DNA from: Stenocarpella maydis
Lineage: Eukaryota; Ascomycota; Sordariomycetes; Diaporthales; Diaporthaceae
Direction of reading: 5' to 3'
Length of the DNA stretch: 64,000 nucleotides
Assembly: GCA_002270565.1 (NCBI GenBank)
Contig: NQMI01000014.1
Coordinates: 434,001-498,000, forward strand
A program made the position numbers and the translations under genes. Of this stretch, positions 10,389 through 22,600 are shown piece after piece. How positions within the stretch are numbered: position 1 is the stretch's first letter; every line of letters starts with the position of its first letter. Under the pieces are notes generated by a model. It was not told the DNA's origin and did no database searches. It saw only the letters and a list, made by a program, of their open reading frames with translations.

Positions 10389-11105
10389 GGCGGCGGTTAT
10401 GTGTGAGGACTAGACACGCAATGGCGCTCTGGTGTAGGACAGGAACTCTACAGGCGTACGGTACGATACGGTACATATGTAGGCGCGGCTGACGTTGCAT
10501 TGGCCGCGACGTAGTCCTGGGCGAGGGGCGAGGACATGGGTCATTGTAATGATGCCCTCGTCCTATAATCCCGGGTGCGTGAGTGCAGGGGCGCCGAGTT
10601 CGACGCCCGAGGCTGCCGCTACGAGACGTCGAGCACGCGTGCAGCATCACCCGGACAAGTTCCTGCAAGCCTGGCGCCCGAGGTAGTGGCAGGATTGGAG
10701 TGTAGATTGCATGCAGATTCCCGCATCAAAGGCGCGGAGATTTGAAGTGTAGGGGCACCTATGACCAGACTAGTAGCCCTGTATTAGTAGCGGGCGGAGG
10801 GGACTTGTCCGCGGCCAGAAAAGGACGCCTCAGGGGTACGGCTTCGTGCTTGACGACCGGCTCGGGACTGCATGCCTTGGCAGCTTGAGCCGCCATCACT
10901 GTGCTGTCGCGGGTCGCTCGGGTTCGGACAGTAGAGCTGGCTGATACGCATCTCCGGTGAACAGTTGGGAAACAATCATACAGATGCTGAGAAGAACGGG
11001 CGTCCTGGAACAATGTGTAAGTTGCGCCTCCGTTTCCAAAACAAATCTCCAGAAAAAGAGGTGACCAAAGTTGTCCTAACACCATGTCGCCGGCCGGATG
11101 ACTTT
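10389..11105. other. Intergenic: GH5 upstream region and MED16 downstream region
   Basis: Both flanking genes are on the minus strand, so this holds the GH5 promoter next to 10388 and the MED16 3' region next to 11105. I see short TACGGTAC-type repeats around 10457-10475 but no assignable regulator site. Open frames here are short and unsupported. Confidence 0.6.
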
Positions 11106-14100
11106 CTAAACCACCAACTCGCCCGGCGGGAGAAGATCCCAGCCCCCTCCACAAGTACATCTCCTCTGCTGTGACAAGACAAAGTTCATGCCAGATTTCG
11201 CCGCCACCACATCCTCCATGACAGCACAGCACCTCACACACCTCCGCCATGGTGGTCCAGCGGCGGCATCCACATCCGGGTGCTGCTGCTGCTGATCGTG
11301 CGGTCGATGCATTGTGTCTTCCCCAGTGGTCCTGGCCGCCTTGTGCGCCGTCAGCTCCACGCGCTTGAACGTATCTACGTATTTGCCCTGTGCCTTCCTG
11401 GCGGCCAGTCTCCTCGGGTCCTCCTCTGTTTCTAACAGCTCGAAGTCGGTAAAGAACAGTCCCGACCGGTCAGTGGAGGCGGCCATATTCTTGAGGTCGA
11501 CCTCGAAAAGCTTCTTGACCACTGATAAGAATTGGGGAGGGGGGTTCTCGGCAAGGAGCATTTGCAGCTCGCAGTGCGCCTGAGCCTTCTTGACAGCCGC
11601 CTCTGCTGGAGGCTGGCCGGGCTTCCCGGGCTGCTGCTGCTGCTGTTGCTTCTGCGCCATGACAGCCAGTGAGGCTTGGTATGTCCGCTTGATATCGTTA
11701 CCGATGGTGTTCAACAACCGGTCTATCTCGCTGACCTTGATGAGTGTCGTAGTGATGCATCTTTGCATCTTGACATACGCCTGCTGGAGAGCAATCATGC
11801 CCTGATTTGCATGTGAGTCTGCTGAGCTGTGTAAGGCTGCATTCTTGTCCCAGTAATGGGTAGCCTGGGTGCTCGTTGCTTGAAGATGAGCAAGACGCTT
11901 GCAGGCGGCGACGAGGAATCCTCTTGTGGACGAACATAGCAACAAGTGCAACGAGACCTCGTTCTTGGATTTGAGATAGGGTGTCATCTCGGAGAAGCGC
12001 CCCTGGCTGAGAAGTTCCATGAACTTCGGGTCATCGCGCAAGACAAAAAGACTATCAGTCAACCAGCAAAGAAGATCCAGTGCCCACTTCGCGCAGCCCG
12101 TCAGTGCGTCAACCACCTCTGGAAACGACGTCAGCCTAGGCACAGGACATATCCCGTTTATATATATATATATACAACAAAAAATAACAAAGACTCACCA
12201 GGTTCGTCAAGCGGTGTCCATTTCTCCTTGGCTGGGTGCATGGACGAGTTGCTTGCCAAGGTTATGAGGATAACGATGTGCCTGACGTTGAGACCGAGCA
12301 TGGCAAACTTGCTCGTAAATGACCTTGGCTTGAACTCGCCCCGGAAGCCAAGGTGGTTCAGAAGCCCGAGTATGGTCTGCATTTGCATATTTCTTATCAA
12401 GGCGTCGTGATGTGAGTCTTCGGAGTAGTCAACGTTGATATTCAACATGCCGACCAAATTCGACACCAAATCGTGTAGGAACCGAGGCTTCTTCTCGACA
12501 AAAGGTCTTGCGACAGCTAGCACGTCGTCATAATTCAAGCCCTGATGCGCCGCGTTTGCGGCAGCCAATGTCAGGCTCGTCAGTACAGCTTCGTACTGAG
12601 GATCCTGCCTTGTGGATCCAATCTCGTCTAGTGGGTATTTCAAGCTGCTCCACTTGAGCTTCCCATTCTCGCAAACCTGTACAAATGAGCAACTGTTGGG
12701 CGAGACGGCCACTTGCACGCAGGGCTTCTCGTCGTCAAAATGGAAGCCGGCCTGCTGTGGGACCATGATCTGGTTGTGGTGATCCTCATTGGCCAGCTCA
12801 GCCATGGTCGAGCGGTCCCGGAACTGAATGGTCCCGTCGCTGAAGCCAATGCACACGACCCTTCCCAGCTGAGCCGTCTCGATGGAGACGATGATCTTGT
12901 TGATAACAATGGACTCTTGCTTACGGAGCCTCGTGGTGGGATGGAGTGCTGATGCCGACCCAGACTTGGAGCCGCGCTGTTCGAAAGCGGGGTGGAGCTG
13001 TTGTTGTTGATCCGTAAAGATGTCCCAACGATCGATGATGCTCTGGTACTCGACGTTGTAGGGCGTCTGCGCCGGGGGAACATGTGACCTGACGGTGAGA
13101 ACTGTGGCCGGCAGGGAGGACTTTGCCTTCATATCGATAAGAGGCGGAAGGATCTCCAGCAACGATATTTGATCCATAGACGCGTCCAGGTGCGACTCGG
13201 CGAGGCCTTGCTGCAGCCAAGTCGTCCCGGTGACGTGCTCAGCCCTGAGTGAGGGCTTGAGGGGTAGGTTACCTGGTGGTACCTGCTTGTCTTGGGGCTG
13301 CGAGGTGCCCCAGTTGACCTCAGCATGGAGGACCTTCAACTGCTTTGCTGCCGTGGCGAGAACAACGACCAATTTGTCTTGCTGGTGTCAGCCACAAGGA
13401 GATTCTCGCTCTTTATCTTTCTTCTCGGTGTGATGAGGAGGGAGGGGGTTGGCAGGCGAGTAGGTCTTACCTCGATCCGGGCACATGGCAGCATGAGTGA
13501 TCAAGTCGTCAGAGGATGTGATGCTCTCCATCTCCAGATGGGTTTCCTGGAGCTGGTTTGAATTTTGGGCATAGAACAGCTTGAGGAGCCCATTGGCAGT
13601 GACGCAAACCAAGGCACTCTTGGACGGGTTGGGATGCCATGGACCACTGGCGCGTAATATGCTGCTGTTGAACTGGTACTTTCCGTTCTCGCGGACGGCT
13701 GGCCCGTATGTGATGTTGAGCTGAGCCTGGTCAGGGCCCGGGAGCACGGTCAGGCGAAGCTGGAGGAATAGCTTACCTGTCTGTGTGGTGGCAGGAACAA
13801 GGGCAGCCAGTAACAACCGACTACAGACAAGAGATCATCGGCAGTGTCCGTGTCCCACTTTCTCGTGATAAAAGTGGGCTTGTTCAGGGTGTTATTGAAC
13901 AACAGGAGACAGACCCTCCCATAGGCATCGATGACAGCCAGCTCTATGCCTGGCGACCATGCCAGATGGACAATAGGCCCTCCAGGGAGGGTGGGTGAGA
14001 AGATGGAGCAGGGGGTGGGCTCGCTGAGGTCCCAAGAGGCATCCGAGGGGTGGGCACGAGCACACTGCAGGTTGATATGGGTGCCGTCTGGGGAGATGGA

Positions 14101-14357
14101 GGCGATGGTGCCGAGCTTGGAGCACGAGATAGTTCTCGAGTGGGGGTTAGAGGATACTATGTGGGCGAAGCGAGGACGAGGCTGACTTACCGGCAAGAGC
14201 CGCGGCTTCGCATCTCATCGACACGCTGCTGTAGCTGCTTGGTGGGAGGGCGGGTGGCCATAGGGAGCACCTCGTCTCCGAACAGGTCGTCGTCCATGTT
14301 GGGCATGGAAGCACCCAAGTGGTCATCCAGCATCATGGGCATCTTGGGGGATGTCAT
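11106..14357 (-). CDS. MED16: Mediator complex subunit 16 (MED16/Sin4), 5 exons
   Basis: Exons 14357-14191, 14134-13777, 13726-13471, 13377-12199 and 12118-11106 join in frame to 990 residues. The N-terminus contains the fungal MED16 pattern RSRGSC then SKLGTIASISPDG, starting a WD40-like propeller half (IVHLAWSPG). The middle has NITYGPA and KSALVCVTANGLLKLFY. The helical C-terminal half includes PLDEPEVVDAL, WALDLLCWLTDSLF and a final cysteine motif (CVRCC..VMEDV, then CTCGGGW) typical of the family. MED16 sits in the Mediator tail and relays activator signals to RNA polymerase II. Two acceptors are not the usual CAG/TAG (GAG before 14134, AAG before 13377), chosen because they alone keep the conserved frame. 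A polyglutamine run lies in the last exon. The ATG at 14357 is the first in frame. Confidence 0.88.
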
Positions 14358-15845
14358 TTGTAGGCGTGGGCGTAGGATATGTGCTGTGAGCGGCTCGAGG
14401 CTAGTGGTATGGAGTGCATGGGGCTCAGCTCAGCAAGCTGCTGTGGAGGCAAACTGGGTGCTTCTGAGCAGAGCTGGAGCGGAAGGCGCTATGAAGAAAG
14501 CATCTTGGTTTTTCCTTCTTCTGGTAGTATTAAAAAAAATCAAGCACAGCAGGACTGAGTCTCTGGTAAAAACGTGTCAAGCAGGCATCTGCACAGAGGC
14601 GATCTGGTGGAATATCCCAGTTGCTGTCTACATTAGCAGTGCACGACCAGTCGCCTTGTGAGGTCGACATGCTGACTAAGGGCACGCACTAGGGCCAGGG
14701 GCCTTGTAAACTAGTGCATCACGGACGTACTGTCGTAGAGTAGACTAGGTACCAAGATACCTTGGCACTACGGAGTACAGTACGGAGTACTAGGTATGTG
14801 TAGTGGTCGTAGCTCCTCCAGCCTTGCGTGAAGACCCACTGGCGTCGCTGGAATTGGGTAAAGCCCCTACCCTTGCCGAGGCCCGACATGCGTTGGTGGA
14901 TCTGCACCCTTCCATGCATCCTTGAATGCCAAAGTAAACAGACGCCGAGGGCCCAGAAAAAAAAAAGCGGGTGGACACGGTTTCCCAGCAACCAGGACAC
15001 ACCGAGTAGACTACTACTATGTATGGATACAGTACGAAGGGCACGAACCCAGGATGAACTTGATCATTCGTCAAGACACGGCTGCAGTACCTACAGTACT
15101 CGTTGGCAGCTTCAGCCCGCCGTCTCTTAACGGACAGGTAACTTAGGATGTACTGTTGAACCTACCAGCCAGGTCGTATTACCGTTTCAGGCTAGACCCG
15201 CCCTTAATTCACCACCACACTGTTGCCAACCACATCAGTCAATCATTAACGGCATAACTTGGTAGTACTACCCGCCGGGTCTGGTAGTAGCCTACCATGT
15301 AGTGTCCTGTTCTAGGAGACTGACATCAGCTCCAGCCTGCGTGCTGCGTGGGCGCGCCTGGGCCAGCCCTCCCCGTACAACCCCGGCTCGCGCAATGCAG
15401 CCTTGCAGTGTTTGGGCACCTCTGCCGGTCCCCGGCCAGAGGCTCGAGGTCACCTCCAGCCGCCCCTTGCTTTCTCTTCTTTCAAGGCCATGAGTTCGAC
15501 ATCAACCACGCACACCCGTCGCCGTCGCCGGCCCACTGCACTACAGCTGCACCTCACTCCAACCGTTTCCAAACCTTTCCAGGCCCTGTTGTTCTGTCCC
15601 GACAATAAAGACCTTCACAGTGTGCAATAGGCACACGCAGATGTACACCAAATAGCAATACCTCCTACTAGCGCCGCCGCCATGATTTAGAGTCAGAGAG
15701 CCTCCACCGTCCGGCCCACCCATCCAACCCGGCAGTCCTTTCTTGTCTCCTTTACTCCTTCCCAGCCTGTCTTGGCCTTGTTATCACCGCGACAAAGCCT
15801 TGCTGTGCGTCAATTGCCTGCTAGACAGGCAACCACCTGCGCCTA
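14358..15845. other. Intergenic between divergent MED16 and the sirtuin gene
   Basis: A divergent promoter region of about 1.5 kb. It contains a direct repeat of TACGGAGTAC (14769-14778 and 14781-14790) and an A-run near 14947. Pyrimidine-rich DNA precedes the sirtuin start. No gene is supported. Confidence 0.65.
14769..14790. repeat. Direct repeat of TACGGAGTAC
   Basis: Two copies of TACGGAGTAC separated by AG. Variants of the same word (ACTCCGTA or TACGGAG) recur in other non-coding parts of the window, e.g. 51202-51210, 26881-26888 and near 56786. Confidence 0.8.
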
Positions 15846-17872
15846 ATGGCCTCTCCAGCCCGCCACCAGACCTCTCCTCCCACTTCACCTCTGTCCGCCC
15901 TCTCGCACACGCCCTCGCCCTCGGCGCCCTCCTCGCCTCTCTCAATCCTGTCCAAGTCGCCATCGCTGTCTCCGCCGGCCCACGCGACCGACTCCGCCGG
16001 CATGGATGTGACCACGCGATATCCATCCCCCAGCTCTACCGCCACCCAGTCAGGGAGCGCCTCGCCTCTCAAACTGCCGGACAACCACGAGATTCAGGTC
16101 CGCACCGACGGCGCACCCCCTCCTCCCAAGCGGCGCAGGCTCGCAGCCCCCAAGCCTAGGACCACCGGATACCTGGACCTCGACAACCGCGATGATGCCG
16201 CCGAGGCCAACCTGGACCGCCTGCTCGGCATCTTGCGACGCAAGAAGAAGATCGTAGTCATCGCGGGGGCTGGCATCTCCGTCTCTGCCGGTAGTAGGTC
16301 CTCACTTCAGCGCGCCCTCCTAAACAACCCGAGCTGACCGTCTGCCTAGTACCCGACTTCCGTTCTCGGGAGGGCCTGTTCAAGACCCTCGGCGAAAAGC
16401 ACAAGATCAAGGGCGGCGGCAAATCCCTCTTTGACGCCTCGGTCTACAAGGACGACAAGTCTACCGAAGAATTCCATAAGATGGTTCGCGAGCTGTCAAG
16501 TCTGACAAAGGAGGCCAAATCCACCCCGTTTCACCACATGTTAGCAACAATCGCCCAGGAGGGCCGCTTGATGCGTCTCTACTCCCAGAATGTCGACTGC
16601 CTCGATACATCCCTGAAACCTCTGGCGACCAACATACCCCTAAACACCAAGGCCCCCTGGCCTGTTACGATACAACTCCACGGCGGGCTCGAGAAGATGC
16701 AGTGTACCAAGTGCAGCCATGTGAACAGCTTTGACGGCTCTCTCTTTCAGGGGCCCGAGCCTCCTCTATGTGACGCGTGCAAGGAGGCCGACTTTGTGCG
16801 AACCGAGTTTGGAGGGAAGCGAAGCCACGGAATCGGGCGACTCAGGCCACGAATGGTCCTCTACAACGAGTACAACCCAGATGAGGACGCCATTGGCAAG
16901 GTCTCGCAAGCCGACCTCCGGCGGGTGCCCGACGCCGTCATCGTCGTGGGCACCTCCCTCAAGGTGCCCGGCGTCAGGAGGATCGTCAGGGAGCTGTGCC
17001 TGGCAACCCGCTCGAAGCGGGATGGGTTCACAGCCTGGATCAACCTGGACCCGGTACCCCAGGCCCTGGACATGAAGGATTTGTGGGATCTGGTGGTCCG
17101 TGGGAAGTGCGACGACATCGCTGGTCTCCTCAACCTTCCCCACTGGGATTGCGACTCCGAAGATATCGGCAAGGAGGAAGAGTACATGGTTTCCGGGTCA
17201 GCTGAGAAGGAAGTCGAGTACCAAGAACGGTGCAGCCGCGATAGGATCGACGTGTTCTTGGCCAGCAAGAAACCGATTCTCGACCAGTCAAGCGACACGG
17301 AATCCAGACCAGATGAGATACCCGACTTCAAGTCCATACTCGTGGACAAGGTTCAGGACACACTACCGACACCGAGCGCAAGCCCCAGGCATGGAACGCC
17401 ACAGCCTCGCAAACCACTGCCCAAGGGCAAGGTCAAGCAGAGCACGCTCAGCTTTGGTGGCCAGACCGTTGCAGCTGAGGGCGAGGGCAAGCCGTCGAAG
17501 GCCACCAAGCCAAGGAAGCCCCGACAGCCCAGGAACACCAAAGAGACTAAGCCAAGTAATGGAATCACCCAAGCATTCAAGGCTACCAAGACGGCCACAA
17601 AGGTCGGCAGGCCGAGCAAGGCGCTTGCAAAGCAAATCAAGACAGAGCCGCCATCCTCAGGGATGTCATCACCGCTGGGGAAAAAGGGAAATCTGCCCAA
17701 CGCTCTCCCATCACTGCGGCCCGAGGGTCAGGACCACGGAAAACTCCCCTACATCAACATCGGGGCCTCGTCGAGTGAGCTGAGCTTTGTCAGTGCCATA
17801 AGCAACCTGGAAGGCAACAAAATGATCATCTCTAACTCGAAGCCCCGCGGGATGGAGAACCTGATGGATTAG
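15846..17872 (+). CDS. hst4: Sir2-family NAD-dependent deacetylase, Hst3/Hst4 type, 2 exons
   Basis: Exons 15846-16293 and 16350-17872 give 656 residues; the 56-nt intron (GTAGGT donor, CTGAC branch, CTAG acceptor) restores GAGISVSAG-IPDFRS, the NAD-binding signature. Other sirtuin motifs follow: LYSQNVDCLD, the catalytic histidine in QLHGG (about H260), two CxxC pairs for structural zinc (CTKC and CDAC), RPRMVLYNE and VVGTSLKVPG. The early HHMLATIAQEGRLMRLY segment and the long basic C-terminal tail fit the Hst3/Hst4 branch, which removes H3K56 acetylation after replication and keeps telomeric and repeat chromatin silent. The N-terminus is Ser/Pro-rich with a KRRR stretch, a likely nuclear signal. 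The tail holds KQSTLSF (512-518). Assignment to Hst3 versus Hst4 is tentative. Confidence 0.88.
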
Positions 17873-19626
17873 AAGTCTTCCCAGGCTCTGCTCCAACCAG
17901 ACAGAGGTGCGCCGGACCATACCGCAGCCCAGACCCTCTCAGCTTCCCACGTCTCCATTAGTAAGACGGGTGTTCACGAGTCGGCCGAGGATCTAAGAGT
18001 CCACTCTCTAGAATCTTCGCATAGCTTCTGAAGCCAGACATCGGCAGGCCTTATCGAAGAGCAGTGTTTTCACCGGGCCGTCCCCGAGACCTGACAAGCC
18101 TTTTTGCACCGGGACCTGGCGAATAATACTTGAGCAGTCGACCACCGGACTGGTTCCTGTGACTCGCTTCCTGGCGGGCGAGATCCAGTTGTAGCCGGGC
18201 AGCATCTGCACTGCCAAACACCAAGCAGTGTTGGATTGTACAAAATTCCCCACCATACGCACACACATCGTTACTGTTCATAGGACACCAACATATCAGG
18301 GGATCGTGGCCTGGGATGTCGGACACGGAAACAAGTTGGGAAATGTGTGTTTTGCCTTACCAAGCGAGGCGTTGCGTTTGCTGACACCGGGGCGGATTCG
18401 CCCCCTCAGGGAGGATTGTGGCTGAGAAACATACACGAGCACATCAGGAGGGGGGGGGCGTTGTTGATCTTCCTATAGATCCGACAGGACGGGCACTTGC
18501 TGTAGCAGTGTTGTCCGTAAAAAGAAAAAAAAGAGAGAGATCCAAGTTCGAGTAATGGCGTTGTGGCACGCTTCGTTGTACATTTGCGCCTGAGGAACGT
18601 GTCTGTTCTGCGTGTGATTGTTGTCATCGTGAGCTTGTGAGCTTGTGAGCATGCTCATGGATCTCTGACCTCTAGCGATTGTTCTGCAATGAGCCGACTC
18701 GCACAGGGCAGACCAGTCGCCCTGCGGCCCCCTGCCTTGCATCATCAATTCAAGCCAGACCCCACACAGGCAGCTGCCATGTGGCTGGCTGGCCGCATCC
18801 CACATACACATACAGGAGCACACACAATGTTACATGTCACGTGCTCGGGAGGCCACAGAGGAGAGACGGCCTGTTTGTTCTCAAGCTCTTTTGATTCATC
18901 AGTGCGACATGGCCCAGTGTTTAGAACTGTACTGGGCTAGTTCATTGATAGCAACCCCCTCCCGTCACCACCATTACCACCACACAGGCTGCCAGGTTAC
19001 ACTACAACAAGGGCTTTGTCTTTGTCCCGTCCATCGCGTGATGGAGACAACCATTGCTTCCAAGACGTCTGTCCCAAGCTGAAGAAACTTGACCGAAGCG
19101 ACAAAACCCCGCCCTCAAATTCGCTCGGTCATGAGCGAACAAACTACATGAATCCTGTAGCCGAGTCTAAATGTTTTATGGAGCAATACACACTGAACCC
19201 ACCAAGTTTTTCTCTCAGCCACCAGTGACAAGGGAGGTTGGCCGAGTGTTTTCCTTCCCAAGACGGGGCCATGTGTCTGTTAGAAGAAAAGCCATGCTTG
19301 TAAAAAACCGTTTGCCTAATCCATGCGACTCTGGGTATGACTTAGTTTATATAAACTCCTCACAGCCGATAAACGCCAACTGACATCATCTCAGTACGCC
19401 TAAACAATGCTTCTGGTTCATTAGCCCACAGGCTCGAGAGCCGACAATATGCGAGTTTTTCGTGTTTATGTGGAGTACCAGGGTGACTGGTAGTTCCAAA
19501 ACCCGTGTAGCCCGGGCTTCAAGCCCGATAAAACATGGTCGAACCTCGTCAAAACATCCTCGAATGCCAGCCTGATACCACTTAAATTTGGCGCAGGTCC
19601 TCTTGCCATTCGTTGTGCCAGTGTCT
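17873..19626. other. Intergenic between convergent sirtuin and CHD1 genes
   Basis: About 1.75 kb holding both 3' ends. A G-run at about 18450, a run of three GTGAGCTT units near 18632 and AT-rich patches are the only structures seen. Open frames are short and overlap each other on both strands, with no recognisable product. Confidence 0.6.
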
Positions 19627-22600
19627 CTAGTACGGGCTGGGCCGATGCTGGTTGCTCGGGGGTGACCAAGATGGCCTCCCACGGTCGGCGAGACCTCGGT
19701 CGTTCAGATGTCGATCCCGGTCTTTCCTAAAGCTCAGGCGGTCTCCATTCTCGTAAGCACGGTGTCTGTAGTCGTCCCGCCGGTAATCACGGCGGTTGTC
19801 TTCGCTGAGGTCACGCCGCGCCTCTTTCCGCGCTTGACGATGAGCTTCGTCCTCATCGTCGATCTCACCGTCCTCAAGATCGTCGCGCTTTTTCGCAGAC
19901 TTTTTGTCACCACCTTCTTTCTTGTCCGTTCCCTTGTCCTTGTCTGTGAGCGTACGATACATCTTGGCGAGCTTGTCGCCGGTCACCTCAATCTCGCCAA
20001 TGGGCCAGACAGTGGAGAGGAAGTCCCTGCACTGCGGTTAGCCTGCTACACGATTTTTTCCTTTTCGAGCCCGGGGTGGGGCTTCTCACCAGAACTGGGG
20101 CATCAATCCGTCAAGCTGTTCAGCGGGGAGACCAGCATCCTTGAGGCCAGTGAGGTGATTGCCAATGTGACGGAGCTCAGTACCCATGATCTTTGCACGC
20201 TCCTTGGCCGATGCGATGTGATCCTGTGTCGTATACATGATGCGCTTGAAGTTGCCACGGACGGGCTTCAACAGGGACCAGATCAGCTGTTCATTGTCCT
20301 GGACATCAAGCTTGTTATCGTCGAGCTCCATCAGGCGATTGAACCTCTGCACGGCCTCCTCACGTCTTCTATTGAGACGGTCGAGCGCCTCGGAGTCCAG
20401 CTTGTTACGAGCCTTGTCATCTTTTGAACTGTGTCTGTTATCACTGTGTGCGTGATCTGTACGTCGATGCTTGCTGTGGCGGTCGTCGTAGTCATCTGTG
20501 TGCTTCCTCTTGTCGGGGCGGGGAGTGCTGCGTTCGTCAGCGATGCTGCGAGACCTATGGTGGTCGCTATGCAGCCGCTCTCTGTTCCGATCTCTGTTGT
20601 GCCCAGATTTCTTAATGAGCTGAGGAGCAGGGGATCCGGAAGCAGAGTGTACGTCGCTGCGGCGATGCCCATTCAAGACGAGGTTTTTCTTGCTGCGGTG
20701 GTGGTTCTCCACAGCTTTCTTGGCTGCAGCATCATCGGAGTACTTCGCCATCAGGACCGAGAGGAGGTACTCGGAACGACGGACAAGATGAACGGCACCT
20801 GGGGACTGTATGCTCTTGTCATCACCCTTCTTGCGCTCCTCCTTCTTGTCCACGCGGTGCTCCTCCAGGAAGAATTTGTCCTGCATCTGCAGCTCGGGAT
20901 CATCCCTGATTTGAGTCCATGCTCCGAAGCCGTATCTGTCGATACCGATCAACAGCATGCCATCTTCGCGGGCGCCCCACTCACAGCTGTAGTGTGCGGC
21001 CTTTGCAGCCTCCGGCAGGCGGAAAGTGAGAGGATTAGCATGCTCGCTAAGCACGGTGCGTAGGAGTTTGAGTTGGGGCGGCCTCTCGACAACAGTCTCG
21101 GCGTTGACCTTTCTGACTTCCCCGAAATCAACAAGCACGGCCTTCTTGTCCTTCTTAGCCAGCGACTTGCCCGTCCGTTCTTCTTCTTCACGGACTTTTT
21201 CGTTGCTGATGTCAACAGCGGCTTGGCTGTCTCTGACGAGGTCTCCGATGATATCTTGAAGGAAATCACGGTCACGGTCAGACAAGCGAGCCTCATGAAC
21301 CACTTCATCGCCGCGATCATCCATTGAGCCGTATCGGAAGAAAGCCCGAATCAGATTGCGAGTCTCCTTCTCATTCAGAGGCCGTCGAGGATCCGACAGA
21401 AGAGCACGCTGTTCCTCGAGTTCTTCGAGTTCTTGCCTCTCGCGCTCTCGCTTCTTAGCCAGCCGATCAGCCCTGTCAGCGTCGGAACCTTTCTTGACGC
21501 CCTTTAACGTAGCCTTTCGTGGGGCGTTCTCTTCCATCGCTTTGGCGAGATACTCGTCATTCTGTTTCTTCTCCTCGTCAGCCTTAATGACGGCAAGCTG
21601 GTCGGCAGGAATGATTTGGTCCCAGTCGAGAGCCATTTCGTCAACTTTGACGTCAGTGACTTGCATCCAGTTGTCCCAGTCGATACCTCCGGTGCTGAGG
21701 TTGAGCTTGTCATCGACGGCAGTCTTTGTTTCTTCCGCCTGCTCCAGGATGGCATCGATGTCGAGCTTCTCTAGCTTCTCTTGGTTGCCGGACTGTTCAA
21801 ATAGGTTCTGAGACCGCATCTTCAAGATCATTTGGATATCTTCAGATGTCTTGGCCTCATCCACCTTGACCCCACGTTCCTGGAACTTTTCGCGCAGAGC
21901 CTTGCCCTCATCGGTAACGCCTGCCTGTATTGTAAGATACTCCAAGAAGAGCTTGTTGCGGGCCCTCTTGACAACCTCTTCTTCAATTGTCTGTTTCGCG
22001 ACAAGCCGGTACACACTGACAGGTCTCTTCTGGCCGATACGATGTGCCCGAGCCATGGCTTGAAGATCGGCCTGAGGATTCCAGTCCGAGTCATAGATAA
22101 TAACGGTGTCCGCGGTCATCAGGTTGATTCCGAGACCGCCAGCTCGGGTCGAGAGCAGGAAGCAAAAGTCATCGCTGCCCTCGGCGTTAAAATGGTTGAT
22201 GGCCAAGCGCCGAGGACCGGCAGGTATCGTTCCATCGAGTCTCTGGAAAGGGTAGCCACGTATGCGCAGATAGTCCCCGAGTATGTCCAGCATCTTGACC
22301 ATTTGACTGAAGATCAGCACTCTGTGGTTGTCCTTTTTTAATTTGGTCAGGAGCTGGTCAAGAAGCATCATTTTGCCACTGCTCGTGATCAGACCCTTGA
22401 TGTGGTCCTCGCGGCGCGTACTACCATTCAAGACACGTTCCTCGGCGCCTTGAAACATATATGGGTGGTTGCTGATCTTCTTCAGCTCCATCATGATGTT
22501 TAACAGGGACTGCTTCTGGCCGCTGGCATCCGTAAGAGCCGCATAGTTGCGTGTCAGGATATTCTTGTAGTAATCCAGCTGGACGTCAGAGAGCTCCACG

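Noticed and set aside
12150..12185. TA repeat considered as a promoter TATA element
   Set aside because: It lies inside the fourth intron of MED16.
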